This document shows, piece by piece, positions 1 through 6,226 of a stretch of DNA of 10,815 nt. Within the stretch, counting starts at the first letter, position 1. Each line of letters opens with the position of its first letter. This stretch comes from Flavipsychrobacter stenotrophus (GTDB taxonomy: Bacteria > Bacteroidota > Bacteroidia > Chitinophagales > Chitinophagaceae), in assembly GCA_947372365.1 (NCBI GenBank), contig CANBTK010000026.1, positions 1-10,815 on the forward strand, read 5' to 3'. The translations under genes and the position numbers were made by a program. Below the pieces are notes generated by a model. It was given only the letters and a program-made list of their open reading frames with translations, was not told where the DNA came from and searched no databases.

Positions 1-118
1 ATTCCTTTTCAAATCCTTTGGGGAAGGCGGCTATTTCATACCATTTACCGGCATATTTTTCCAAATCAACATAGGGTACTGTCCGCAACTCATCTTGAAC
101 AACTGATGATGCTATCAT
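1..118 (-). CDS. Lipocalin family protein (Blc-like), N-terminal part only
   Basis: This is the first 39 codons of a gene that runs off the left edge of the window. The translation contains VDLEKYAGKWYEIAAFPKGF at residues 17-36, which carries the GxWYE signature (Gly24, Trp26, Tyr27, Glu28) of the first strand of the lipocalin barrel. Bacterial lipocalins of the Blc type bind fatty acids or lysophospholipids, usually at the outer membrane. The ATG at 116-118 is the only usable ATG, because an in-frame TAA lies at 131-133. The resulting N-terminus (MIASSVVQDELRTVPY) is short and polar, with no signal peptide or lipobox, which is unusual for Blc and suggests a cytoplasmic or otherwise atypical form. 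It follows the acidic-protein gene on the same strand after about 75 bases. The lipocalin call is firm; the subfamily cannot be settled from this fragment. Confidence 0.85.
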   Translation of the reverse strand, partial: MIASSVVQDELRTVPYVDLEKYAGKWYEIAAFPKGFEKE

Positions 119-193
119 AAGAAATGAATTTTAACCTTGACAAAATAACGTACCCCCAACCCGAACAAATGGGCGGCTGCTGTGCCTCAATAT

Positions 194-523
194 TTATGGC
201 AGCCATTCTCTGGGTTCATCTAAATCATTGTGTTCATCGCCCCCTATGCTATAGTAATTATTCTCTTCGTCCTCCTCACCTATCATTTCATCTTCATCAT
301 CTAATTCCGCACCCGGAACGTCGAGGCTTGCTCCCGGCTTGTCGTCCGTGAAGCCCTTTTCATTTTGGGCATCCTCTTTTCCTGGTATCACAGGCTGTTT
401 CGGCTTGGTTATATCTTCCGGGTCAACCTCCGCATCAATTTGCCCGTTGTTATAAATATCCTCGGCAGGCGGGTATGGTTTATAACCATCCAAATTGCCT
501 GTATTGTTTGCGTTGTTTTTCAT
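194..523 (-). CDS. Small acidic protein of unknown function
   Basis: This gene encodes a 109-residue hydrophilic protein with no signal peptide, membrane segment or cysteine. The N-terminal third is rich in Asn, Pro and Tyr (MKNNANNTGNLDGYKPYPPA). The C-terminal half is strongly acidic, with DVPGAELDDEDEMIGEEDEE at about residues 68-87 followed by NNYYSIGGDEHNDLDE. The pattern of a 'PGAELDDxDExIGxEDEENNYYSxGGDxHxDLEE' tail resembles small hypothetical proteins I associate with Sphingobacteria and Chitinophagaceae; this is memory, not a search. The composition predicts disorder. It is read in the same direction as the lipocalin gene. The 192-base spacer to the rtcB stop is AT-rich, holds the rtcB terminator, and shows only an imperfect promoter-like box (AAACTTTG). 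No function can be assigned. Confidence 0.8.
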   Translation of the reverse strand: MKNNANNTGNLDGYKPYPPAEDIYNNGQIDAEVDPEDITKPKQPVIPGKEDAQNEKGFTDDKPGASLDVPGAELDDEDEMIGEEDEENNYYSIGGDEHNDLDEPREWLP

Positions 524-654
524 TTTGACAAGGCTTTAACTGTAAAAATTTTACTTCACAAAGTTTATCAAACAGGCACAAAAAAAATTACATAATAACA
601 GCTACGAATTATATAATTAACAGGTGTAGGGCATAGCAAAAAAAGCCAACCGGG

Positions 655-688
655 AAATAAAAAAGCCGCGCACCAATAGATGCGCGGC
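655..688 (-). terminator. Intrinsic terminator after rtcB
   Basis: GCCGCGCA (665-672) pairs perfectly with TGCGCGGC (681-688) around an 8-base loop. Read on the minus strand, the 8-bp GC-rich stem is followed at once by six T residues (664-659) and then ATTT. It sits 27 bases after the rtcB stop codon, so it should end the rtcB transcript. Confidence 0.88.
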
Positions 689-715
689 CCGTTAAGTACC
701 TTGTGTTACAGTTAG

Positions 716-2116
716 TTATTCCTTATTCATCCTTACAATTTTCGGGTGCAAAATACCCTCCACTTTTACAAGTTCAGTTTGTGCTGCCATTACCTGTTCA
801 ATATTTTTGTAGGCATGCGGGTTTTCTTCCACACTGCCACCAATTAACTGAACTCCGGCACCACTCAGCATCTGTTTAAGCCCGGATACTGTCATATTGT
901 TTTTGGCTTTCTGGCGGCTCATAGCCCTGCCTGCACCATGTGCCGCTGAGTTTAGCGATTGGCTGTTACCTGTACCTGTTACAAGGTAAGCAGCATCTAT
1001 CATGTTGCCGGGTATAATGCCCGGCTCACCCTTATGTGCAGGAGTTGCCCCTTTGCGGTGCACTATAGCTTCAGTACCATCGGCCATAGTTTCTGCCCAT
1101 GCAAAATTGTGGTGGTTTTCTACAACCGCCAGTGCGGTAAGCCCAAGGCTTTCGAGCAATGCCGCATGTATGGTTTCATGGCAAGCCTTGGCATACCTGC
1201 CGGCAAGGTTCATGCTGAGCCAGTACTCCTGCCCGGCTTCGGTGTTCATATCCAGCCACGCCAGTTGCTGCGCTTCGCGGGGCAGCTTGCAGGTATCCAT
1301 GGCAATTTTAGTGTAGTGCTGCGCAATGTTAGCACCCAAGCCACGGCTACCTGAATGCGACAATAAAGCCACATACTTCTTAGCTGGCAAACCGAGGTAG
1401 TTGCCATCGAATAACTCCAGGCTGCAAAACTCCACAAAGTGGTTGCCACTGCCTGAAGAACCGAGTTGCTTTGCGGCTTTTCCCTGCAACCGCCTCAGCA
1501 GTTCCGTACTCTTGAAATCGCTACTATCCATCACCTCATGCTCCCGCCTGAAATCTGGATTGCTCTCCATCCCGAAGTGCGTATGCTCGCGCAATGCCAG
1601 CTTCATCTGGTGGCCATTGCTCCTGAAAAAGCTATCGCTTTCATCAACAATTGAGAGTGCCATCCTGCAACCAATATCGACACCCACAGCAAAGGGGATA
1701 ACCGCATTGCGGGTGGCTAATACACCACCAACGGGCAGCCCATAACCCATGTGCGCATCCGGCATCAGCGCACCCTGCAAGGTAATGGGCAGGCTCATGG
1801 CTGTTTCCATTTGCCGCTTGGCAGAGCCTTCAATTTCCTTGCCACCGTAAATTTTCAATGCCCCTGTTTCTTCCAGCAACGAATACGTCTGAAAGTTACA
1901 TTCCACTTCTGTGTCCATGAATGTAGCGGCTATTTTACCCGTAACAGGGTCATGAATATAATCTTCGGGTTTATCCCGAATATTCTTCAGCAATTGCAGT
2001 ACTTCTTCACGCGTCTGGTGTTTGTAATGTTTGCCGGTAATGTTAAGTGCCAGGCTCCTTGCCTGGTCGTTGGTATAGCCTATTTTACTAAGCTCTTTTA
2101 ATTTTATTGTGCTCAT
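716..2116 (-). CDS. rtcB: RNA-splicing ligase RtcB family protein
   Basis: RtcB joins RNA 3'-phosphate or 2',3'-cyclic phosphate ends to 5'-OH ends using GTP and Mn2+, through a GMP-histidine intermediate; it acts in tRNA and rRNA repair. The 466-residue product has the family motifs in order: MPDAHMGYG (118-126), GVDIGCRM with metal ligands Asp147 and Cys150, GSGNHFVE with His226, SHSGSRG with His254, NHHNFA with His335/336, and AHGAGR with the likely guanylylated His393. The catalytic set therefore looks complete. Compared with E. coli RtcB (about 408 residues, DIGC near residue 75) there is an extra N-terminal region of about 70 residues, beginning with a segment that resembles a small helical domain (KIGYTNDQARSLALNI). 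Its start lies 14 bases after the stop of an unrecognised gene, so the two are probably cotranscribed. No rtcA, archease or prfH is present in the window. Confidence 0.95.
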   Translation of the reverse strand: MSTIKLKELSKIGYTNDQARSLALNITGKHYKHQTREEVLQLLKNIRDKPEDYIHDPVTGKIAATFMDTEVECNFQTYSLLEETGALKIYGGKEIEGSAKRQMETAMSLPITLQGALMPDAHMGYGLPVGGVLATRNAVIPFAVGVDIGCRMALSIVDESDSFFRSNGHQMKLALREHTHFGMESNPDFRREHEVMDSSDFKSTELLRRLQGKAAKQLGSSGSGNHFVEFCSLELFDGNYLGLPAKKYVALLSHSGSRGLGANIAQHYTKIAMDTCKLPREAQQLAWLDMNTEAGQEYWLSMNLAGRYAKACHETIHAALLESLGLTALAVVENHHNFAWAETMADGTEAIVHRKGATPAHKGEPGIIPGNMIDAAYLVTGTGNSQSLNSAAHGAGRAMSRQKAKNNMTVSGLKQMLSGAGVQLIGGSVEENPHAYKNIEQVMAAQTELVKVEGILHPKIVRMNKE

Positions 2117-2130
2117 TTAGCTTGTTTTGG

Positions 2131-2877
2131 TTATTCATTTTTTGCTTCGTCCAGCATCGCTGTGAACGGCTTGTTTTTGAACGGGCTTTTGTGTTTTTCT
2201 TGTTCCGGTTCAAATCTTGACCATGAATAGACTTCTCCGTGCGCTGCCTTTTCAGCTAATGGCATCAACCCCTCCCTATCCAGATAATTTTGAATTTCTG
2301 CAATTTGCTGCTCCAGTTCACTGTCCATCATTTTTACTTCCGAAATAATGTTTGGGCTGACTTTTAACACATACCTCCAGGGGTCCCTAAACATATACCT
2401 GGTGCTGTACATTCCTGTCTGGGTTTCATAATGCCAGGTTGGTTCAAAAAGCGCCTTTTCCCTTTCCGTCAAGTTTAGTTTTGGGTCGTTCCATTCCTGT
2501 ACATCAAAATATTTCAACGATTGGGGAATCTCCACAGGCACTCTTTTCCTGCTGAACCTATATTTAACTTTCATTATAAATTTCCGTTCACTGTTATACG
2601 CTACAGTATTAATTTTCTCAAGCAATTGCGAATAAAATGCAGCAGACTGTGTAAAGAGTTGATCTGGCCGCAAGACGAAAAAGCGCTTCCACCCTTTCTG
2701 ATATGGTTCTTGTAGAGGTATCATCGGCAAATCCCGCTTCACCTTTCGAAGCCTTATCCATTCATAGTATTTTTCCAGCAATTGTTTTTCTCTGTCTTCT
2801 TTGAGAGCCTGCCTTTTTTGTCTTTTAGTTTTTAGGTTATATAAGGCAATAAGATCCCTTTCGGCATTGATAGCCAT
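2131..2877 (-). CDS. Hypothetical basic protein cotranscribed with rtcB
   Basis: This gene encodes 248 residues that I do not recognise as a named family. There is no signal peptide, membrane segment or cysteine. Residues 1-50 are highly charged and helical, with many Lys and Arg (for example LKTKRQKRQALKEDREKQ), and could form a coiled coil. A middle region (60-115) has an aromatic-basic character (YQKGWKRFFVLR, then KVKYRFSRKR). It is followed by LTEREKALFEPTW (136-148) and FRDPWRYVL (173-181). Residues 186-203 form an acidic helix (MMDSELEQQIAEIQNYLD). The basic composition suits RNA binding, but that is inference from composition and from its partner. It is the first gene of a likely two-gene unit with rtcB, 14 bases apart. 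No good promoter is seen directly upstream; a 5-bp-arm palindrome, GGTATTAATATACC, lies at 2886-2899. Confidence 0.85.
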   Translation of the reverse strand: MAINAERDLIALYNLKTKRQKRQALKEDREKQLLEKYYEWIRLRKVKRDLPMIPLQEPYQKGWKRFFVLRPDQLFTQSAAFYSQLLEKINTVAYNSERKFIMKVKYRFSRKRVPVEIPQSLKYFDVQEWNDPKLNLTEREKALFEPTWHYETQTGMYSTRYMFRDPWRYVLKVSPNIISEVKMMDSELEQQIAEIQNYLDREGLMPLAEKAAHGEVYSWSRFEPEQEKHKSPFKNKPFTAMLDEAKNE

Positions 2878-3104
2878 AAAATAAGGGTATTAATATACCA
2901 AACAGACATTTTCACTATTGCGCCTCTTAAACCTTGAGTACTATGCTAAATAATACTTGCGGCCTGGCGCCTTTGCGTGAAACATTGTTACAATTGTAAT
3001 AGTCTGACTGGCATTAAATCATTCTGAATATTGTTGACATCATGATTCATCCTTGCCATAAGGATATACCCATAGCGCAATGCGCAGGTGAACGGCAGAA
3101 AGTA

Positions 3105-3124
3105 TTGGGCATAGCAATGCCCAA
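3105..3124. repeat. Perfect 8-bp inverted repeat (hairpin)
   Basis: TTGGGCAT (3105-3112) and ATGCCCAA (3117-3124) are exact reverse complements around the loop AGCA. Neither strand has a T-run after it, so it is not a typical intrinsic terminator. Its arms share the GGGC/GCCC theme of the REP-like hairpins further right, but the sequence differs from them. Confidence 0.6.
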
Positions 3125-3263
3125 GGTTCTATTTCACTAACAAAAAAGATAAGTAAACAGAAAGTACTCCTGCCGTGTTAGGCAATGAGCGCGAGGGGCG
3201 ATATGTAGGGACGGTATAACATAAAAAAGTGCATTTAGGACGTGCACAATAATTCTATCGCTG

Positions 3264-3271
3264 CAAAGGTA
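3264..3271 (-). promoter_or_regulatory. Orphan TAnnTTTG box (-7 type), minus strand
   Basis: On the minus strand the sequence reads TACCTTTGCAGC, an exact match to the Bacteroidota -7 element TAnnTTTG. No TTG lies at the expected 19-22 bases upstream, so only half of the promoter is present. The next gene downstream on this strand starts at 2877, which would give a leader of about 380 bases. Confidence 0.4.
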
Positions 3272-3366
3272 GGGAAAAGTTTGATGAAATATGAAAAATG
3301 TGCGCAATGAAAAACAAATTGCCATACTTCGTAAAAAAATTGAGAAGATTTTCAAATTCCGATGAA

Positions 3367-3514
3367 GCCACGAATAGGCGCTAATATAACAGCGATGGGT
3401 GATAGCCCATCGACAAATAACATTCCACGGGAGAGCCCTGAAAGGGCGATAATATAACAGCGATGGGTGAAGCCCATCGACAGATTATATTCCAGGGGAA
3501 AGCCCTGAAAGGGC
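3367..3514. repeat. REP-like hairpin array, two units plus a degenerate one
   Basis: Two tandem copies of a unit of about 67 bases are present. Each has hairpin A, CGATGGG-loop-CCCATCG (3393-3412 and 3461-3479, 7-bp stems), then 22 bases, then hairpin B, GCCCT-GAA-AGGGC (3435-3447 and 3502-3514). A 13-base spacer, GATAATATAACAG, links B to the next A. A decayed hairpin B (GCCACGAATAGGC, 3367-3379) starts the array. The array lies directly after the stop of the broken transposase, as expected for its REP targets. Confidence 0.85.
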
Positions 3515-3520
3515 GAAATA

Positions 3521-3972
3521 CTAATCCCAAACGTACCTTTCGTCGAACTCCAATTTATACTTTTTCAAAAATGCCTTGTATTACTCCTGGAATGTAGTTT
3601 TTGCATGGTGAACATGTTGATTGGCGATATATTCAATTACAATATCAACCTGCGACGGGTTAACCGAAAACGCACCGTAACCATCTTGCCAGTAAAACCC
3701 TTTGAGTGATTTGTCTTTTGCTTTTATCCATTTTGATGAATGCGACTTTAGTTCTTCCAATAACTTCACTAATGCAACTTTCTTTGATAACAGGCAAAGT
3801 ATGTGAACATGATCGAGATGGCCACCTATTTTATTGGGGCGCATTCAAGGTTTTTACAAATGCCCGCGATATAGCTGTATGGCTCCGTATCGATAGGCGG
3901 AGTGATAAAAGGTTGCCTGTGTTTTGTGGAGAAAATTATATGGATGTAATTATTTACCAGTGATTGCCCCAT
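3521..3972 (-). pseudogene. REP-associated tyrosine transposase (IS200/Y1-like), frameshifted and interrupted
   Basis: The 5' part starts at ATG 3970-3972 and reads MGQSLVNNYIHIIFSTKH..., ending around YIAGICKNLECAP. At about 3831-3842 (CCCCAATAAAATAGG on the minus strand) the frame shifts by one base. The second frame continues as NKIGGHLDHVHILCLLSKK, with the HUH-type metal-binding pair in DHVHIL, then KLLEELKSHSSKWIK, WQDGYGAFSVN and EYIANQ, whose Tyr is the probable nucleophile. A TAA at 3581-3583 replaces an expected acidic codon, after which the normal family ending (YKAFLKKYKLEFDERYVWD, TAG) is still readable to 3521. The repaired protein would be about 150 residues, the usual size. 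Y1 transposases of this group nick and join single-stranded DNA at REP hairpins. With two separate lesions this copy is almost surely inactive. The restored frame could be explained by loss of a single A. Confidence 0.9.
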
Positions 3973-4005
3973 AACGTTGTGATAAAATTATGGCTACCAT
4001 ATTAC

Positions 4006-4084
4006 GCCCTTTCAGGGCTTAATCCCAAATCTCTTTGTTCGATGGGCTTCACCCATCGCTGTTCTATATTAGCCCTTTCAGGGC
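4006..4084. repeat. REP-like hairpin array, inverted relative to the left one
   Basis: This array reads hairpin B (GCCCT-TTC-AGGGC, 4006-4018), 21 bases, hairpin A (CGATGGG-CTTCA-CCCATCG, 4040-4058), 13 bases, hairpin B again (4072-4084). The order, loop sequences and spacers are the reverse complement of the array at 3367-3514. It lies just upstream of the transposase start, so the gene is bracketed by REP-like elements in opposite orientation. Confidence 0.85.
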
Positions 4085-4190
4085 TAGGCCCAATTGTAAT
4101 AGAAAAATCAACATGCAAAATTATTGTTCCTACATAAATATTTAGAGCAATGGTCTCAATATCTATAAATGTAGTACTGCAAACACGGGC

Positions 4191-4225
4191 AAAAAAATCC
4201 CTGCTTTATTGCTAAAGCAGGGATT
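4191..4225 (-). terminator. Intrinsic terminator after plsX
   Basis: AATCCCTGCTTTA (4196-4208) and TAAAGCAGGGATT (4213-4225) form a perfect 13-bp stem with a TTGC loop. On the minus strand it ends in a run of seven T residues (4197-4191). It sits 23 bases after the plsX stop, so the operon ends here. Confidence 0.93.
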
Positions 4226-4248
4226 GCAAATATTTTTTAATTAAACAA

Positions 4249-5223
4249 CTAGCTGGCAATAGTTTCTTGCTCGCTCTGTGTTTTGAAATTCTCTTTAAAT
4301 AAATTGGTAAGGTTTGAACTTATCAGCTTCTCAGCGACAAAAATCATGTTTTTGAAAGCCTCAGCATGCGAAATACCATGACCAATTATAACCGGGCTGT
4401 TAATACCCAATATTGGCGTACCACCATAGGTTTCAAAGTTAAAACTATCAAGGAACGGGTCGTTGAAGCCTTTCTGCGTTTTGAAGATATCGTAGAATGA
4501 TTCTGCCAGTTTCAGCATTGCATTACCAACGAAACCTTCGCAAACAATTACTTCGGCTTTATCCATGAACATATCCCTGCCTTCTACATTACCAATGAAG
4601 TTAATTCCAGGCAATTCTTTCAGCAACGGATAGGTCGCTTGCGCCAGCAGGTTGCCTTTGCCTTCTTCCTCGCCTATATTCATTAACGCAACCCTTGGGT
4701 TGGCGTGGCCGAGTACGTGCTTGGAATACAGAGAACCCAACTGGGCAAACTGTACCAGGTGTTCTGGTTTGCAATCAGCGTTAATACCTACATCAAGCAA
4801 TAAATTGTATTTACCGTCCTGGCGGGGTATAGGAGACGCAATGCTTGGGCGCAAAATACCATCAATTGCCTTTACTGAGTACATAGACCCAACAAGCATT
4901 GCACCGGTATTACCCGCACTCATAAATGCATCGACCTTGCCTTTAAGCAAAAGCCCAAAGCCCATAGCTATGCTGGAGTTAGGCTTTTCTTTGAGCGCCT
5001 TTGTGGGGTGCTCATGCATGCCAATAACTTCAGGTGCTTCTATCAATGTATAACGATGCTTGTGGGGCTCCAGTTCATTAATGAAAGGAGCAACCAGCTC
5101 AGCATTTCCCGTTAGCATGAGGTGCACATCAGGGTTGCCCGATTGTTCAAAAAACAACCGGACTCCCTTAATAGCTTCAGCTGGGGCGTAATCCCCGCCC
5201 ATTATATCCAGCCCTATTTTCAT
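4249..5223 (-). CDS. plsX: Phosphate acyltransferase PlsX
   Basis: PlsX converts acyl-ACP and phosphate to acyl-phosphate, the donor used by the membrane enzyme PlsY to make lysophosphatidic acid in phospholipid synthesis. It is a peripheral, soluble enzyme. The 324-residue product is of normal family length and carries the expected motifs: DIMGGDYAP (6-14), SAGNTGA (102-108), LLDVGINAD (142-150), MNIGEEEGKG (181-190), FIGNVEGRD (209-217), CEGFVGN (228-234) and YGGTPILGINSPVIIGHG (266-283). The ATG at 5221-5223 gives the canonical start MKIGLDIMGGD. The gene follows rpmF by 21 bases and ends at a strong terminator, so fabH, a common downstream partner, is not in this transcription unit. Confidence 0.97.
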   Translation of the reverse strand: MKIGLDIMGGDYAPAEAIKGVRLFFEQSGNPDVHLMLTGNAELVAPFINELEPHKHRYTLIEAPEVIGMHEHPTKALKEKPNSSIAMGFGLLLKGKVDAFMSAGNTGAMLVGSMYSVKAIDGILRPSIASPIPRQDGKYNLLLDVGINADCKPEHLVQFAQLGSLYSKHVLGHANPRVALMNIGEEEGKGNLLAQATYPLLKELPGINFIGNVEGRDMFMDKAEVIVCEGFVGNAMLKLAESFYDIFKTQKGFNDPFLDSFNFETYGGTPILGINSPVIIGHGISHAEAFKNMIFVAEKLISSNLTNLFKENFKTQSEQETIAS

Positions 5224-5244
5224 GAAGCGAAAATAATACGTTTA

Positions 5245-5472
5245 TTAGTTATTTTCCCCTTCAGTAGCGGCTGCGGCAGCCGGAGCAGCAGGTGTATTGT
5301 CAATTACAAGCTTGCCTTTGTAGTATAGCTTGCCTTCTACCCAATGGCCACGGTGGCGCAGATGGCTTTCGCCTGTTGTTGCGTCAATGCTCCATGTTTC
5401 TGCAGTTGCCTTGTAATGGGTCCTGCGCTTCCTACCCCTTTGTTGCGAGTGTCTTCTTTTAGGATTTGGCAT
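5245..5472 (-). CDS. rpmF: 50S ribosomal protein bL32
   Basis: The 75-residue product begins [20 protein letters not shown], the hallmark basic N-terminus of bL32, which lies in the large ribosomal subunit. The centre ([19 protein letters not shown], residues 36-54) is the short C-terminal domain. The four zinc-binding cysteines found in many bL32 proteins are absent; the whole protein contains no cysteine, so this is a zinc-independent (C-minus) form. The last 17 residues, after about residue 58, are an Ala/Pro-rich then acidic tail ([16 protein letters not shown]). It sits between yceD and plsX, the usual arrangement. The 76-base spacer from yceD contains a 6-bp hairpin, CCTTCC-TTAC-GGAAGG (5518-5533), and a very AT-rich leader. 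Confidence 0.95.
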   Translation of the reverse strand: MPNPKRRHSQQRGRKRRTHYKATAETWSIDATTGESHLRHRGHWVEGKLYYKGKLVIDNTPAAPAAAAATEGENN

Positions 5473-5548
5473 TTTTACTCTATTTTATTATTGTATTATA
5501 ATATTTTTATTATTCACCCTTCCTTACGGAAGGCTTTATTCATTTTTA

Positions 5549-6082
5549 CTATCCCTTCAGTTTGTCCAGCCCCTTCCACAAAGGGTTTTTCTTCTCTTCA
5601 GGGTGCTCTGCCAGCTTATTCAGCAGGTCCAGCGCCTGCGGGTTGCATCCGGGCTTGCCATCTGCGCCATCAGGGTGTATACGCTGCAAAGGCACACTGA
5701 GCATCAAAAACTCATATACCCATGCACTGATATCTATCACTGTCTCGCTCCTCGGGATGAAAATAACGTCATCTTCATCTTCTATATCAGCTGCATCGTC
5801 GCCGGTAAGCTTTATTACGAGGTTAAACTCATCCCAAAGCCTTAACGCAAAATCATCACCACACCTATCGCACGGCACTGTAATCTTGCCGTCTATATCA
5901 AAACGCAGCATGAAAAAACTTTCATGCTTGTCAAATGTCAAAGTTACTTTAGCATCCCAACCGGTAAATTCCCCATCATGCCCCTGAGCCTCCATAAAAC
6001 GATCGTCAACATCGTATGTGTAGGTATGTACTCCGGGTTTTAAGCCCTGCCACGCAATTTCAAATTCCCTGTTATGCTTCAT
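5549..6082 (-). CDS. yceD: YceD/DUF177 family protein (23S rRNA accumulation)
   Basis: YceD family proteins are needed for normal 23S rRNA levels in bacteria and plastids and usually precede rpmF; the biochemical activity is not settled. The 177-residue product shows the typical pattern: a mixed beta N-terminal region, the VPCDRCGDDF motif (69-78, Cys71 and Cys74), an acidic stretch DDAADIEDEDD (95-105), IHPDGADGKPGCNPQAL (135-151, Cys146) and the C-terminal NPLWKGLDKLKG, equivalent to the family's 'DPRWAxLxxLK' ending. The cysteines could bind a metal. The start ATG follows AAGAGGT too closely to count as a good ribosome binding site. The gene is first of the yceD-rpmF-plsX unit, with a promoter-like sequence 105 bases upstream. 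Confidence 0.9.
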   Translation of the reverse strand: MKHNREFEIAWQGLKPGVHTYTYDVDDRFMEAQGHDGEFTGWDAKVTLTFDKHESFFMLRFDIDGKITVPCDRCGDDFALRLWDEFNLVIKLTGDDAADIEDEDDVIFIPRSETVIDISAWVYEFLMLSVPLQRIHPDGADGKPGCNPQALDLLNKLAEHPEEKKNPLWKGLDKLKG

Positions 6083-6193
6083 ACCTCTTAGCTGTTAAGC
6101 AGTTGCCAGTTAGTAGTTGGCAGCCCAAACCCATCAATACGCTGCCTGGGTACAAACCATGCAATCTTCTACTACCCAACTCCAAAAGGAGCG

Positions 6194-6226
6194 CAAAGGT
6201 ATACAAAAAATTGAAGATTACATCAA
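6194..6226 (-). promoter_or_regulatory. Candidate promoter of yceD-rpmF-plsX
   Basis: Minus strand: TACCTTTG (6201-6194) matches TAnnTTTG exactly, with a TTG (6226-6224) 22 bases upstream, inside the last codons of the DUF58 gene. Spacing is at the long end of what Bacteroidota promoters allow. Transcription would start near 6187, giving a leader of about 105 bases. Confidence 0.5.

Larger units (their letters stand above)
2878..3366. other. Non-coding stretch of about 490 bases
   Basis: I see no convincing gene here on either strand. The stretch holds a short palindrome next to the upstream gene start (2886-2899), GCGCAATGCGC (3075-3085), an 8-bp hairpin (3105-3124) and an orphan promoter-like box (3264-3271). 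A 72-codon reading frame at 3137-3355 on the minus strand looks spurious. Confidence 0.6.

Noticed and set aside
3137..3355. 72-codon minus-strand reading frame
   Set aside because: Its codons give a Phe/Leu/Cys-rich product with no recognisable motif. It spans the promoter-like box at 3264, and nothing supports translation.
3367..3514. Possible CRISPR array
   Set aside because: Only two units are present, and each unit consists of hairpins with conserved spacers. There are no unique spacers and no cas genes; REP-like elements explain it.
3706..3963. 85-codon plus-strand frame over the transposase
   Set aside because: It is antisense to the well-supported transposase remnant and has no family resemblance.
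3575..3972. Programmed -1 frameshift in the transposase
   Set aside because: The slip site has only four A residues, this family is normally made from one frame, and an additional nonsense codon lies downstream. Decay is simpler.
5518..5533. Hairpin between yceD and rpmF as a terminator
   Set aside because: The 6-bp stem has no T-run after it on the minus strand, and rpmF and plsX are expected to be cotranscribed with yceD.
5562..5987. 141-codon plus-strand frame opposite yceD
   Set aside because: It is Ser-rich antisense to a conserved gene and has no start context or motif of its own.
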